Notes under the pieces: model-generated
The model's input: the letters and a program-made list of their open reading frames with translations, nothing else
Told to the model about the DNA's origin: nothing
The model's database searches: none
Position numbers and translations under genes: made by a program
In this document: positions 33,668 through 46,199 of the stretch, piece after piece
Position numbering within the stretch: the first letter of the stretch is position 1
Layout of the letters: each line of letters starts with the position of its first letter
Assembly (NCBI GenBank): GCA_023375785.1
Contig: SZWC01000536.1
Coordinates: forward strand, 79,201 to 143,200
Source of the DNA: Penium margaritaceum
Lineage: Eukaryota; Streptophyta; Zygnematophyceae; Desmidiales; Peniaceae
Direction: 5' to 3'
Length of the DNA stretch: 64,000 bases

Positions 33668-35939
33668 NNNNNNNNNNNNNNNNNNNNNNNNNNNNNNNNN
33701 NNNNNNNNNNNNNNNNNNNNGATATCAAATGAGTGGATTGGATTGGATTGGGTTAGGGGGATTTGAATCCACTTCTGAGGCAACCCGCCAAGAATGGGGA
33801 ATCAAAACTCCCAAGTCTTCATTAACATTTTCAACTTTCTATCCCTTGTTTCAATAAGTAAATATGCACAAACCCAACCTCTTATTACACCAAGAGTCTT
33901 TTAGTTTCTTTGCACGGGTGTCTGCTAAGCCCTATCCAAATTTATCAATAGGTCGTATGGTAGTGAGGCTCAGCAAATTCCGTATCAATGCATGGGGAGC
34001 CTCGGATCCCCCCACAAACCACCCCCCAAATAATGAAGAGTGCCTGATTGAATGGGTTGGTGGTTCTTGGCCAAGAAAATTGCTGTCAACAATCAACTTT
34101 ACATTCCATGCAATTTCTTCATTCTTGAATTTGAAAAACAAATGGATCACATCATTCTTCAAATCATAAAATCTTTGTCTTTGCTTAAGGGAGATATGGT
34201 TTCTTTTGTTCTTCTGCATGGAAAAAGTGTATATATTCTAAAAATTGTCAAGAAATCATCTTTATTCTCTCTAGCAAGGGATATACGGTACCCTAATTCT
34301 CTTGGATTTCAACAATTGGAAAAATGGGAGTTATGAAATGTATTAATTACACCAGATTTTTTGGGTTTGAATTACTTTGTTAGTCCTTAATGGTCGAATC
34401 TGCATCAGATGGTACCTTGATTTCAACATTTTACATGTAGACAAACACCATTCAAGTTTTGAATCCCTTCTTTCACATAAAACTACAAACTCCAGTTCAA
34501 TCATTTAAATGGTATGTAGAATTCATTGAACAAAAGAATGTATCACATTCAATAAACTTAAAAAACAATTAACATTGAAATCCAAGAGTAGTAGGGTTTT
34601 TATGCTTCACCATTATCTGTCCAAGCACTTTCTACATTTCCTAGTATGTCACAATTCAAACATTGACCAATATGCAACAAAACCATAAGAATGTTTCAAC
34701 AGCTTAGAGTCAACGTTTGAAAGGTGAAGCCAATCCTTGGCCATTTTCTACCATCATTTACAAAACTGGCAAACAAAGAAAATTTGCAACGAAGATCCTC
34801 TTTACTGGTCTGAGTGGTGCGCTCAAGTGCAGACTCCATGCATTACATGGCTTGGCTTGGCAGCATGGTTTGGCACAAGTGGGCTTGACTCCTAGCACGT
34901 TGGGGCAAATACGTGCAGCAGAATCTACTTTGCTCTTGTCTTTGAGCAATCTTTACTATCTTTTGTCCATGACAGAGTTCAGATAATGACAACAAATTGC
35001 AATGAACAAACAAGTTGGAATTTGTTTTGGGGTACAAGAATTTATTGCATCATGCTACATCATCACAATGATGGGGGTGAAAGATGAGGTATAAATGATT
35101 GTTCGGTATGATAGCAAGTCATCAGCTCCTGCAAGAATGTACCATGAACTTTCCATCTTTGTCACTCGTGCTACAGGGTGGATGCCATTTGGAGAAAGTT
35201 AATGATAAACTTCACAATGTTCCCTTGGGAACAAAAGTTATCATATTCCAAGTGGAGTGTTACATCTTAAAGAGTCAACAAAAGGAGCACAAATACTGCG
35301 TCAAATTCCTCTGGTGTGAAAAAAAAAAACAACTGTCAAAAAGTACATGGGGATGCATGAACAAAGTTCCTTGTATACTGGTAGAGGTTGAAGCAAACTC
35401 GAGGGTTTGGTTTGTCTTGCCATATGGCATTAGCACACGTGGGAATCTTGTATTGTCATATTGTCTTGAAGGGTTGGCCAATTCACTTTTGAAACCAAAT
35501 CTAGTGTTTCATAAATCACACATATGTTACCCTTTTAAAAGCACGGGATGGTTTTACAGCCTTCTCTGAGAATGGAAGTTGGGAATAACATTTTCCCCAT
35601 TGTGTACATGCATTTAATTCCCCTTTCTCTTGAACACTCACACTCCACTTTGTGAATTGTATGCATTCAGTTGCACAAACATTGTACCCACCATACTACA
35701 TGTCGTGATCTACGTTGACCGGAAAATGTGGTTTGGAGCTTCATGCAAGCCCATAACCATGTGCAATGTGGTGTGATATGTGGGAATTGGCTGTACATGT
35801 TTTCAAAGTAAAAAAAGAAGAACAAAGGCAAGATGTATGAGAGTAGATCTCACTTGCGCTTATAACATATTTGAAAAACACATTGGCAAATAAAAAAAAG
35901 GAGTTTCCATGATAGTAAGACATAGCAAGGTAGTTCCAG
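31513..35939. other. AT-rich stretch, nothing supported
   Basis: AT-rich DNA with open frames below about 157 codons and no recognised domain on either strand. The longest frame (35,099-35,569, plus) encodes an ordinary-looking sequence (LVLQGGCHLEKVNDKLHNVP) without any family resemblance I can name. A poly-C run and an assembly gap lie within. Confidence 0.4.
33636..33720. other. 32-base poly-C run abutting an assembly gap
   Basis: C33,636 to C33,667 is an uninterrupted poly-C run followed directly by 53 N (33,668-33,720). The minus strand would be poly-G. The gap probably reflects failure to read through the homopolymer. True length and right-hand junction are unknown. Confidence 0.95.
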
Positions 35940-35979
35940 CGTTGGCTTGAGGCATAACCCACCAATAAAACTTTGAAAG

Positions 35980-37480
35980 GCACTTTAGTGTCTTATCCTT
36001 GTCAAAGTGTCCACCCAGTGTCATAGCACTCATCCAACAGCGTCCTTAGAATTCCTTTTTTGGTGGTATAACAACTTGGTTAATGTATCATCAACACCAT
36101 AAGGCCGGGTCAATGGAAAACTTAGTTTTTTTTTGGTATCCGCCAAACTCCTTTTCGCCTCTTCCAATCATCTGCACAAGTTAAACTTCTCGTTTTACCT
36201 GTACTTTGTGATTTCAACCATCAATTCATGACTTATAGTATCCACTTCACTTGATTTTCTTGGTCGTTACTCGATATCATTGTAGAGTATGGCCTCAAGA
36301 AACTCCATCCATTAACCTTGTCAATGGTTCAGATTTACCAAAGTGCCGAGAGATTCATTTGTTTGGTGGTCAGCGTGGACAGAACATTGTTTGTTTTCTG
36401 AGTAGCATGGCCACATTATGAGTTTATGCACCACCACCAATATTTATTTTCCATGAATCACATGGCTCAACTTTTTCCTCACACTTTTTGCAATATTAGC
36501 ACAATGATCATTTTAGATAACGGCTTAAAATACTTTATCAAACAAGTAGTGGCCATGATTTAGCCCACAATTAGATCTGATACTTGTAAGGCTAGCACTG
36601 AAATGACAGTTCTTCTCGAAGTGTTCAAAACGTATTTTCTCCTTTCATCCCAAAGTCACTCAGTCCGTTTTAAGTGTGACCAAGAAGAGGCACTGGCATC
36701 AAGATACAAGAGTTGTATTTAATGTCAACCAAATTTCACTTGGTATTTCTTTTGTTCTACTAGGATGAGGCACCAAAACTCTTACGTAGTCTTGAGAAAA
36801 TCAATGGTTTTACCTGAACAACCACGATACTTCAAACATTGGTCACTGCTGATAGCTTAGAGCTACTGCCACTATGCTTTTATCCATTTGCATTCCTCCG
36901 CCACTGATGGTGTGGCCTAGAAACTCTATTGAATGGTGACAATAGTCACAATTCACCATTTTTCAATCTAATCTGTCTCTTTGCAAATATTGAAGGAGTT
37001 TTTTACATTTACAGGAAAGTCATCTGGTTTGTAGATGTACATGGGGATTTTGTCAAGGTAGAAAATAATAGGTTCATTGAGGTACCACCAAAATATGTTT
37101 TTTATTACCACCATAAAGATTATTTGGGCATTTGTACGTCCAAACAGCGTGACCGTGAGTGGATCGGTCTCTTCCTGTTATCCTCATCAGGTCCAGGGAT
37201 TTAGTGGTAGTAGCTTTACAACTTCATTTTAGTGAAAAATCTTGCTCCTTTTTTTTGATAAAATAAACTCAACTAGTTGCACGAGAGGCTATCAATAACT
37301 TTAATCGATGCTAGATAACTTATGCACACACATATTTCAACGGTATCTCCTTTGGACAAAGTACTAAGTGTGGCTTGTGGTGACATGCATGGTCTGATGA
37401 ACTCCTATCTAAGCCTCACTTCCAATCAAAATCTCATCTTGGTAAACACATGATCCCTAGTCCAAAAGGTCCCTTTGATA
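35980..37480 (-). pseudogene. Gyp2 pol traces (fossil)
   Basis: The minus strand at 35,983-36,030 reads SAMTLGGHFDKDKTLK, the integrase zinc-binding motif also present in Gyp1. Near 37,041-37,060 a worn YLD.. box followed by hydrophobic residues fits the RT catalytic motif. Distances between the two agree with Gyp1. Highly worn. Confidence 0.6.
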
Positions 37481-37747
37481 TTTTGCCTGCTGCCATGCAC
37501 CAACTTGCTTTGGTGGTCACTAATGTGTTGTGGACTCAACGCTTGAGTCATTGGTCTGGAAAACCCCCTTTGAACTCCTCAAGAAGTGTAAACGCCCTTG
37601 TTTACACAACTGACCATGTTTCAAGGTGATGAGGTCATGAGGCCGTCAAGTCTCATGATTTCACCATCTTTGCTTGACTTGACGTGGATTACCCACACAC
37701 GAGTTCCTCGTCACCAGTATTCCACAGTCAGAAACACAAAGCAAAAA

Positions 37748-37835
37748 CCGACTAAGTACAACTAATGTAAAACATATGTTTTTTGAGTAACTGTTCAAAC
37801 CTACACCAAACCACCTTGAAAAACAGCTCTTATTC
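37748..37835 (+). repeat. Possible direct repeat, left copy
   Basis: About 85 bp (gactaagtacaact.., gagtaactgttca, caccaaaccaccttgaaaaa) resembles 41,489-41,575 at roughly 65% by eye. The pair could be the remains of LTRs around 3.7 kb of unknown DNA, or chance plus shared ancestry. Confidence 0.3.
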
Positions 37836-37949
37836 CTCCGACCATTTGATTGAAAGTCAAGTAATTACCTTATAGATTGAAATATTTCACCCGTGACTGG
37901 CTAGCGGAAAGAGGCCTCTAATTTTAGCCCATACCAAATCTCTTCATCC

Positions 37950-39900
37950 TCTTTGCCTTTGGTTCCACAACCCTCACTTCCATATCTCCTGCCTGCCTTT
38001 CCTCATTCACTTGTTCTTTCCCGTCTACTCTCTCAATATTCTATGGCGTATCATCCCTCCATCACTTTTAATTATTCACTCAACTCTGCTCTCCTCCACA
38101 TATCCTTGACTCTTGTGTCTGTATTCTCTTTGCCTGTAGGTGTATGCACATGCCACTACCATTCTACATCGCTTCCCACAACTACGCTTGCTTCAATTCT
38201 GGCTGAACATCAGTTCTCTTCCCTTTTTTTCACTCCAATGTCAATCCTATACTTCCACACATTCAGTTGCTTCTATGCTCCCACTCAACCCAAGCATCTA
38301 CAAACTTTGACATGGCATCACAGTCTCAAGTAACATCAACTGGTGCCACATGACCAATACATTACGTCTATTCCACCACCCTCGCCTCCTATGAGCGGAA
38401 CGTCTTATAGCCCATTATGCTACTACTGCTCTCACCTAGATAATCTCCGTTACCTTCTCCTCCCCCTCATAAGAAATGATAGAAAGTGGTGAATACCACT
38501 CTCCTCTACATCCATGCAACTGCACCTAGTGGTTTTTCATTTCCAGCCTCCTCGTTAGCTTGCCTACTTGCTTGCTTGTGCCCCTCCTTTGTCCACAGCA
38601 TACGTTATCACAATCCTTGAATTTTCATGATGTTCTTCATCAAGACGGAGCCCTATGTCCAATCCAGCGCCCGTGGCAATATTCAGCCATACCCATTCTC
38701 ATCAATTTATAGGAACAATTGAGTCGCTTTTTATCACCATCTTGCCTAACACTTCCTGCAATCTTTCGCTTCCTCCTCTACTTTTCTAATCTTCCCTCAT
38801 TGATGTTAGATAATCCTATTCTTGGGGATATCAAGATCTTCACGTCTCCTTTGTTGCTCCCACTTTTCCTCGTAGCCTAGTGACAAGATCACCTCTCTTC
38901 TGATGGCTCCACCTCTCAGAGCACCTTCCATGCCTCAGTATCCTCCAACTTCAATATCTGCTCATTCCTAATCCATCAATGTTAGATCCATCGATGTGAT
39001 CTTCTCGGCCTGTTCTATGACGGCATCACCTCAAGCCACTCTCTCGTACCATGTCTCCTCCTCAAAGTGCCTCCACATTGCTATCCTTATACAGCAGTCA
39101 CATCAAGATCATCTGCCTTCATTTGTTTCTCAAAAATTTCTATCTCATCTTCCTTTATAGCCTTCTCTTCATTTGGCCCATCTACTCCATCTGCCTCTTC
39201 ATCTTCATCAGTGTCACCATCTTCATTAGTTGATTATTCCTTAGTATCCCCCTCATCAGTCATAACATCATCATCATCATCATCAGCATGAAGGAGGGCA
39301 TGTGTTTTTTCTCCTACGTCCAGTTCATCATCAATCAATCATTAATCTACAATCCACTATTAGCTGAAGATTAGGATCCGTACATTTCAACTACCCATCT
39401 TGCATTGACTTTCGTCTAACCTGTCCATTGATAAGCGCAAGTGGTTCAACCCCTGCATCCAGTTCATCCTCAATCAATGTGTAATGTCTTATATGCAATC
39501 CAATTGACATTAGGATCTACATTTGTCAATTGCTCGCTTTGCAGTGACCTGCATCTAAACTGTCACCTTCATTGGCGCACATGGTTTCACCCCTAGACCC
39601 ACTCATCATCAATCATCAAAAATCAACAAGTAGCTCTCCACTCTTAGCATATGAGTTTGGCAAATTAGGACCTGCACATGTCTACTTCCCTTGTTACGCT
39701 GTCCATCACCAATGTATCACTGGATTTCTCAGGATGCACTGGCTCACATCTTCTCCTCATTGCATCCTATTGCCCTTTTACTAAAATCAGTGCATGTGGA
39801 CCACCCAAGTTCCAAGTCAATTTTCATCATCTAACCCTGTCATGTAGCAATCATCATTATCATCATTCAATGGGAGAGAATTTTTTCTTGAGCAAGTTGG
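37950..39900. other. Pyrimidine-rich stretch without a gene
   Basis: The plus strand is rich in C and T with many tcctc and catc runs, including atcatcatcatcatc near 39,266. Open frames on both strands are short. The minus strand would encode Asp/Glu-rich low-complexity sequence. Includes the 140-bp tandem repeat. Confidence 0.45.
39321..39740 (+). repeat. Tandem repeat, three ~140-bp units
   Basis: Units begin cagttcatcatcaatcaat (39,321), cagttcatcctcaatcaat (39,460) and a variant ctcatcatcaatcat (39,600). Each also contains a ttaggat(c/t)c..aca(t/c)tt block and a ctgtcca(t/c).(g/c)ataagc-like block followed by a tggtttcaccc-like block. The periods are 139 and 140 bp. Confidence 0.8.
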
Positions 39901-41488
39901 TGCTGGAGCATTAAATGCTACTCGGCTCCCTGCTCGCTGGGCTCAAGAATACGAGTGAAACAAGTTGTTATTCCTCCAGTCCAGACCTTGGAAAACATCC
40001 TCATCTCCACTTCCGTACACAAATACAAAGAAGAGTGTGAGGATTTAGCCTTGGTGTGTAGAGAGCACAGTCACAGCCAGATAGACTTGGAGATGTATGG
40101 AAGATAGAGGTAGAAAAACACTGGTTGATCACAGTGAACAGAGTACAAGGTATTCATATTGTTCAAAAGGCTAGTTCTGGCCCTGCCTACTGCTCTCCTG
40201 GCTTGCTACAACAAGCTATTAGCACCTGAATCCGGCGCCCTGATGCACTTATTCATGGTTTCCTAATTGCACCCAATGGCTAGTGCAAGAAGTCTTTGGC
40301 CTTCGATCGTCCAGATTGACGGTCTGTCTTGTCTCTCTAGGAGTCGTCGTGTAAGCTCGACGCCTTCCAACGGTTGGTGCGGGCGCCCTGTTGCATATGC
40401 CACCGATGGTTCTGCGGCCGTTGTGCGGTTGCTACCACTGCAATTAATTGGGTGGCTGATAGCATGCCTTGTCGGGAGCCCACCTCTGAGACAATCCCTC
40501 GACAGGTAGTGTATGCAATATGCTGTTCGCCGAGAGGGAAAAGCCACCCTCACATGGCATGTTGGAACACTGCGTGGAGATTGCACACGAAGCAGTCCCC
40601 TGGCACTGGTGTGACCCTCACATTGGTGCTCTCGCTGGCTCGCTCCTCCTCTACCTTGCTGCCACAAGCTATTGGGGTAGAGCAAGACCTCACACTGATT
40701 TTTTGCCCAGAGTACCTGGAAAACGGAAAATTCCCCGAGTGCCCACAAAACTCAGGTGAGACCCCGAGTATGCCAGAGAAAATGGACACCTCATCACATA
40801 GATTCTATAGCAGATCCTCCGTTGTGAGTGTTGTACTGGCAACACCCTCCATCTCATAGACCAAACCTACTAATGGCCCTGCCTTGGTGGAGCTGAAGTC
40901 AAATCATGAAGCACACCATGTAGGCCACTAGTTGGATCCTCATTCTCTACTTGTATCAACTTGAACTTTCCAACTACAATCGCTGGCGCAGAGCTATGGA
41001 ACTAAAAATTGATGTGGTTATTTGCAGCCTCGCACATGCGAACATCCTCTTTCAAAAACAAGGATCCTTTCACAATGAATCACACACACTCACCACTTCT
41101 TGATACTTGACACATAACTTATATGCCAAGTACCAAGCTCTGATCATCACGTACGTAACCACCTTTGATCCATTCCATGCCCTACTTTAAGCTTACAATC
41201 CACAAAGAGGTGATATCCATATACTCATGTTGGATATTCAACAAATCTATAAACAAGAAAGAGTGCATGAGTGGCGTCAGAACCATCCAAGATGGACTGA
41301 TGACATCACTTATCCTTATCCTATGGAGGTTCCACCTCCTGAGTTCCTTCCTAGCTACCTTCTCCGCCCACGTCACCAACTCAATCTCTAGAAACGGACT
41401 GACCATCCGATGCGGATTTAGAATGACCGGGCGTGACCAAGTTCACTTTGTCAACTTCATGGGGGGTGTTATAAATGTCTTCAAGAAA

Positions 41489-41575
41489 TCGACTGAGTAC
41501 AACCAAAGTTGGAAAGCTTCTTATCAGTAACTACTCAGGTTCTTCACCAAACCACCTTGACAAATGACTTTCACT
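41489..41575 (+). repeat. Possible direct repeat, right copy
   Basis: Partner of 37,748-37,835; see that entry. Shared blocks are gactgagtacaac, cagtaactactca and caccaaaccaccttgacaaa. Confidence 0.3.
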
Positions 41576-41899
41576 AGGTTGAAAATTCGTAAAACCGTAG
41601 CAAAAACACCAGTACAGTTTTGGGGCTTTTGCAACTCCTTGCTTGCAGTCATAGACTTATCACTAGTTGGTGGTTCTCGTAATCCTGGTACAACATTGCA
41701 AGATAAGGAAGCCTTCTATGCAATGTTTCAGGCTAATCAATTACGTGTTTTATCAGCACAGACTTTTCTAGCTGGTCAGGAGCTTTGTTGATTGCTCTCG
41801 CATCTATCATCTACCAACTCCCAAATTATGTTTGCAAGATTTCCCTTTTTGGCCATGCGTCAGAGTAGTGATTTGAGTTAACCGAATACACGTTAATCA

Positions 41900-43400
41900 T
41901 GTAGTCACACAACACCCTCCAGCTTGTCCAAGCTTGGTCCATTGCCGTCGTAGTAGTCTTTTCCTTCTTCCTGGCTTAACCATCACGCAAGTACTCAAGC
42001 AGCAAGATTTCCGGGTAGTTGAAGATCTGAGTCCCATCGCCCTCTGTAACGCTTTTGGCTTCCTCCACGAGTGCACTAAACTAACTCAAGTAGGCCAAAA
42101 GCAAGCTACCCAACTGCCTGAATTCTTTGATATTGTGGAAGGCACAATGTGCCTCCTCACGCTGGGTACACTCCTTACACATGAAAGCACAGAATGCCCC
42201 TTACGGCATGGGCGGCCACTCAAGGTGTGGTTGTTGCGTGCCCCACTCTTTGGCCATGTACTTGAAGAGCTTGTCCTCAAGTTGCGTCGTGGCAAGGTCG
42301 CAACACTAACCGAGTGGCGCCTTGTGGACATGTAGGACATGATCCATGCCATTCAGTCAGTCAGACAACTTCATTCCCTTCTAATAGATCTCCACACTAC
42401 GGAGGAAAGACGTGTTTATGACCCAGGCGTAGATGCAACAGGGATTGAAGCAAACAGCAGGTGCTGATGCCACCCCCAGTGGCATTAGCACCTGCGGTTC
42501 ACTGCAATCACTGTTGCATCTACGCCTGTTGCATCACATGCTGTACAATGCCTTGTTGAGGCCGTTGCATCGGCGACTAGCCACATGAGCAGCCGGGTGC
42601 TAAAAGTGACAATCATGGTCGAGGTCCGTGATGCTCTGTCCGATGTTAGCCAGTAGGCTAGCAAATGCAAGCTTCAGCACTCATGGCACTAGAGTGTTGG
42701 TGATAGCCACAGGGGCCTCGCGGTGTCCGTGCATGTTCACCCACTATAGGAGGGTGCAGTTTGTGTACATGCCTCTAAGGAGTCTCACCTTTGGAGGAGG
42801 CTGTTGTCAGCAACGATGTTTGAGTGGATCTTGGTCTTCCACCTTGGTAGCCAACTCAGAAAGCCTCTGGTGATCGTTGCAATTTTCTTTCGCACGAAAT
42901 TCATTCGGTGCGTGCTCGCAAGAATCTCCCATGTGGCTGCTTTCGACACCTTTGCTGTTGTCCGCAGCCTCGCTACTGTCGGCAAATTCAGGCAATCTGG
43001 CAAGCGTCTTGCCCTTCTCAAGCGATTGGCTTGAGTTCACTACATGACGATGGCGACGATCACGATCCTTGTTACCTTTGTTGTCGTCGGCATTGTGCTC
43101 TTTTTTGGGGTCCACGCTCAGGTGGTCCTTCTTTAGCGCATCATTCGTCCCATGGGAGTTGCCCACATGCACTTCAACGTGCTCTTCGAGCATTTTTTTT
43201 GGGTTTCCGCACGCTTCTTGGTGTTGCCGAGTTTTGTGCTGGTTGTCTTTGGCGGTACGGTCGCCTTTGCTTTGGCAACCGTGCGCGTGGCGATGTCTCC
43301 CAAAACTTAAAGTCCATTGACAGCGTGTGGTGAGGCCATCGCCACCTTGTCGTTGTTTGTCTTGGACGGCTTGGCACTTGCCATTCTATCACCCATGCAA
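41900..43400 (-). pseudogene. Gag-like region of a Ty3/gypsy element (fossil)
   Basis: The minus strand around 42,050-42,350 includes short stretches recalling the retrotransposon capsid domain, for example KEFRQLGSLLLAYLS and FSALVEEAKSVTEGD (compare ..LKQ.GSV.EY...F..L...A..). To the right, at 42,807-43,193, a charged 128-codon frame (KEHNADDNKGNKDRDRR, then RLSELATKVEDQ) looks like a disordered plus coiled-coil leader. Near 43,174-43,392 the frames are basic. Worn, with many breaks. Its basic, acidic, coiled layout resembles the Nona1 ORF, without proven homology. Confidence 0.45.
42426..42526. repeat. 101-bp fold-back, 48-bp arms
   Basis: The left arm begins ggcgtagatgcaacaggga and the right arm ends tgttgcatctacgcc. 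The arms pair over about 48 bp with roughly seven mismatches around a short C-rich loop. As RNA it would form a pre-miRNA-like hairpin; as DNA it resembles a tiny fold-back element. It lies within the Gyp2 gag-like region. Confidence 0.85.
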
Positions 43401-44839
43401 CTAGTACTCAAATACCGCTGTGAGGGTCATCCCACGACCTTGAGGAGGTGCTGCCTCTCAAAGTCACCTTGCTCTCATGGTCTATGAGGCAATTATAGAA
43501 ATCATCTCTATCTTTCTAGGCCACCACTATAAAAAATAATGTGGTAGAAAAATAATATTGTTCTATGCTTAAAGAGGCGTGGATTTTAGGCAAAATCCAA
43601 AGCCATCAATCATGGCACTAGGCAAGCTAGAAATCCTAGGAAAAGCGAATGAAGACAAAGCAATTGAGCACCACTCCTGTGGTGTGGAGGAGGGGAGGAG
43701 GGTGACTCTAATTCAAAGTTCCCACCCTATCATACTCCTCTCTCACAAATCTTGTGTTCTTTCGTGCTTCCGGACTTCCTTGGTCTCCTCTTGAGTCCTC
43801 TTGGCACACCTTGCGCCTCCTTGGACGCGTCTCCCTTGTGCTCCACGGCAATGGGGTGGCCTCCAAAAACTTCCCAAGAGCCAGTTTCCTCCTTTTTCTT
43901 TTCCTCTCAGGTTGTGAGAGTCCCTGTTATTGAGTTGGGACACTGTCCCAGGTTTTGGTTAAAGGAGGAGAGTGGAAACCTTAAAAAGAGGGATAAAGTT
44001 GGTGATTTGGGGGTGGTCTCTCCCCATCCCGTCCCACTAAAACTCAGCTATCATCCAGGGGGGAAGGGGAAGCCTATAGGAATGAGAAGGATCAAGAAGA
44101 GCTCCTCAAGAGCTTCCTTTTGCAATTTACAGCACTTGAAACAGATAACTGTAGACAAAACATCCCCTATGGCGGTTTTGCTGCTGCTGAAACTGCTCAC
44201 CACATTTTACACATGGCGTACTCACTGGAACCGTTGCACAATCAGTCGTGGAGGTTATCTGGCTCTGTGAATCATTGTAATGACTGCATCTCCAGCTCCC
44301 GCATTGAGGTCTTTGTTGGAATTTACAGAATTGCAATCTCAACCTGCGTGAGGGATTTTCCCCCTTACGATACTGAGGAGCAATCGTTATCATTGACCCT
44401 GAGCAGGGAGACTCAATTTTTTCGATTCTCTGGAGTCCCCTTTCCATTTAAAACCTCACCCCTTGTTGTGAGACCCAAACAGTTGAAAGTTTGCCCCTCC
44501 GCATGCCCAAGTGCTGTGCTGTGAGGCACCGACGAGCTGCTAGAAAGAGGAAAATCCGCTCCAGTGGATCTAGCAGCTCAAGGATTGCCAGGATCCTCAA
44601 ATGGGTGATTGCCTGTTAATGTGGACAAGTTGCTGAATCCGATGGAAGTTGTTTCATCGGAATCGGATAAGTATCAAGGGAGATATGTTGGGGTGTGCCC
44701 AGCCCCTCTTAGAGCTTGTAGCGACTCGAAATCTGGTGTTTAATCGACCGGACCGAGTAAGAAAAGTACCATCTGGAGATTTTGCTCCGGAAAGCTGCCC
44801 AGGCGTCCGGTGGATAATCCACTGGATCCTGTTCTACAG

Positions 44840-44945
44840 TTTGTTACTGAGGGACTTAGCCAAAATCCTGGCTCGGCGTCCGAAACTCAATAGTACGTTT
44901 TGTTACTGAGGGACTTCGTCAAAACTCTGACTGCAGGTCCATGGA
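44840..44945 (+). repeat. Two-copy direct repeat, 58-bp period
   Basis: tttgttactgagggactt occurs exactly at 44,840-44,857 and 44,898-44,915. The bases that follow (agccaaaatcctggct and cgtcaaaactctgact) are similar too. Confidence 0.8.
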
Positions 44946-45659
44946 CAGGTTTCGAACCTCGTCACACCCCATCACCAAACTCGACCCAAAAGTGGGGAAG
45001 GTGCATGGAAACAGCGCTGAGGACCCATGCATCACGTATAATGGGATCTGTGCCTCATAAAAGCCGCTTCGCACGTGAAGGAAGGCGCCACGGCGTGTGG
45101 CGGCGTCATGCTTCTATGCTGGGTGAGACCTTCGGCAAGCATAACTTGGGCTACGCGTTTCCAAATCACGCGCAGTTTGGTGCAATGGAAAGCTCATGAC
45201 TATCCCTATAAATGTTCTTCTAATGTCTATGTTAAAAAAATGACTAAAGTTTGCGTTATTCCCTTTGCAAAAGTTACTATCTCTAGTTTCCTGCTCACAT
45301 AGCGTGAGGCGACTAGAAAGCCCACGCTCAGTCTCAGATTTGCCAAAAACAGAAGATGTGAACCACCATGAGATGATCAAACAAACGTCGAGACCTCACC
45401 CCGTGGATTCCCTGACACGAACAAGGGGTGTACAGACCAAACTCGTGACTTTGCATGAGTTTCACCTAGAGATCTGTCGAGGTCACACTAATATGTGGCT
45501 TCGGTATGTTTTGATGCGACGGTGCAAAATTGTCGCACGCAAGGCACGCTGGATGATTTCACGCCCAACTTTGTGCCACTCGCTCACCCACTCTCTTTCT
45601 CAACCCCTCCCCTCGTCCATCTTGCCTCAACCGGAAAGGGGGGGAGGACGAGGGTGAGG

Positions 45660-45850
45660 GTGCAGGGCCACCAGCCTGGCTTGCGAGGCCTGGTGGCCCC
45701 TCGATTGCCGATAGAGCCCCCAGATCAATCGGCGGCTGGGGCTGGCTGGCAGGTGGCCAGCAGGTCACCTGACTTGCGGCCGGCCACCTAGCTGGCCGGT
45801 GGCCAGCGCATGGCTGGCCACCAGCCAGCCCTTGCTGGTCGCGATGCCGG
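45660..45850. repeat. GC-rich tract full of inverted GGCCA/TGGCC repeats
   Basis: One clear stem pairs gggccaccag (45,665-45,674) with ctggtggccc (45,690-45,699). Further ggtggccagc, ggccggccacc and gctggccggtggcc blocks follow. The tract can fold in several alternative ways. No gene seen. Confidence 0.65.
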
Positions 45851-46174
45851 GGAGGGCCGAACTAGCCCTCCTGCCACAAAGCAAGTTTAGATAGATTACA
45901 TGTTCTGGAACTATCAAGGGAAAACATGCAAGTGGTATAGCAAGAATGATTCTTACCATAATGTTTTCCATATTTTCCTAAAATAATTATAAGATTTCAA
46001 CTATCCACTGCCCTTAAAGTGGGTTGTAACGCTCATTGAAACACATAAGCAACTTTCCATTCGGCTTCGGAGGGGAAATAAAAATGTACTGGTCCAGCAT
46101 CCGCTCCTGGCACAGAGCGGGTTTGGAGCACTTGTCACGTGGCATTGGCGATGTGGAAAGCATCACAAATTGCG

Positions 46175-46199
46175 AAGCTTGCCTGGATGAGGCAAGCTT
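46175..46199. repeat. Small perfect hairpin, 9-bp arms
   Basis: aagcttgcc (46,175-46,183) pairs with ggcaagctt (46,191-46,199) around tggatga. Related gcaaagctcgcc motifs follow within 20 bp. Confidence 0.7.

Larger units (their letters stand above)
35940..43600 (-). mobile_element. Gyp2: heavily degraded Ty3/gypsy remains (fossil)
   Basis: Minus-strand traces lie in the gypsy order from right to left: a gag-like part at 41.9-43.4 kb, then RT and integrase zinc-binding traces at 35.9-37.5 kb. The gap between them (37.5-41.9 kb) is longer than expected and contains tandem repeats and a possible further insertion. No LTR pair was found, so the ends are loose and the two parts might belong to different copies. 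Very many breaks; old. Confidence 0.45.

Noticed and set aside
40263-40859. Overlapping 161-codon ORFs on both strands
   Set aside because: No domain recognised, and equal-length frames on opposite strands suggest composition and not coding.
37748-41575. A confirmed LTR element at 37.7-41.6 kb
   Set aside because: Similarity of the two 85-bp stretches is only about 65% by eye and no TG/CA ends, primer site or coding domain support it.
43752-44524. 172- and 134-codon plus-strand ORFs
   Set aside because: No family resemblance, overlapping each other in different frames, and no start or splice features that stand out.
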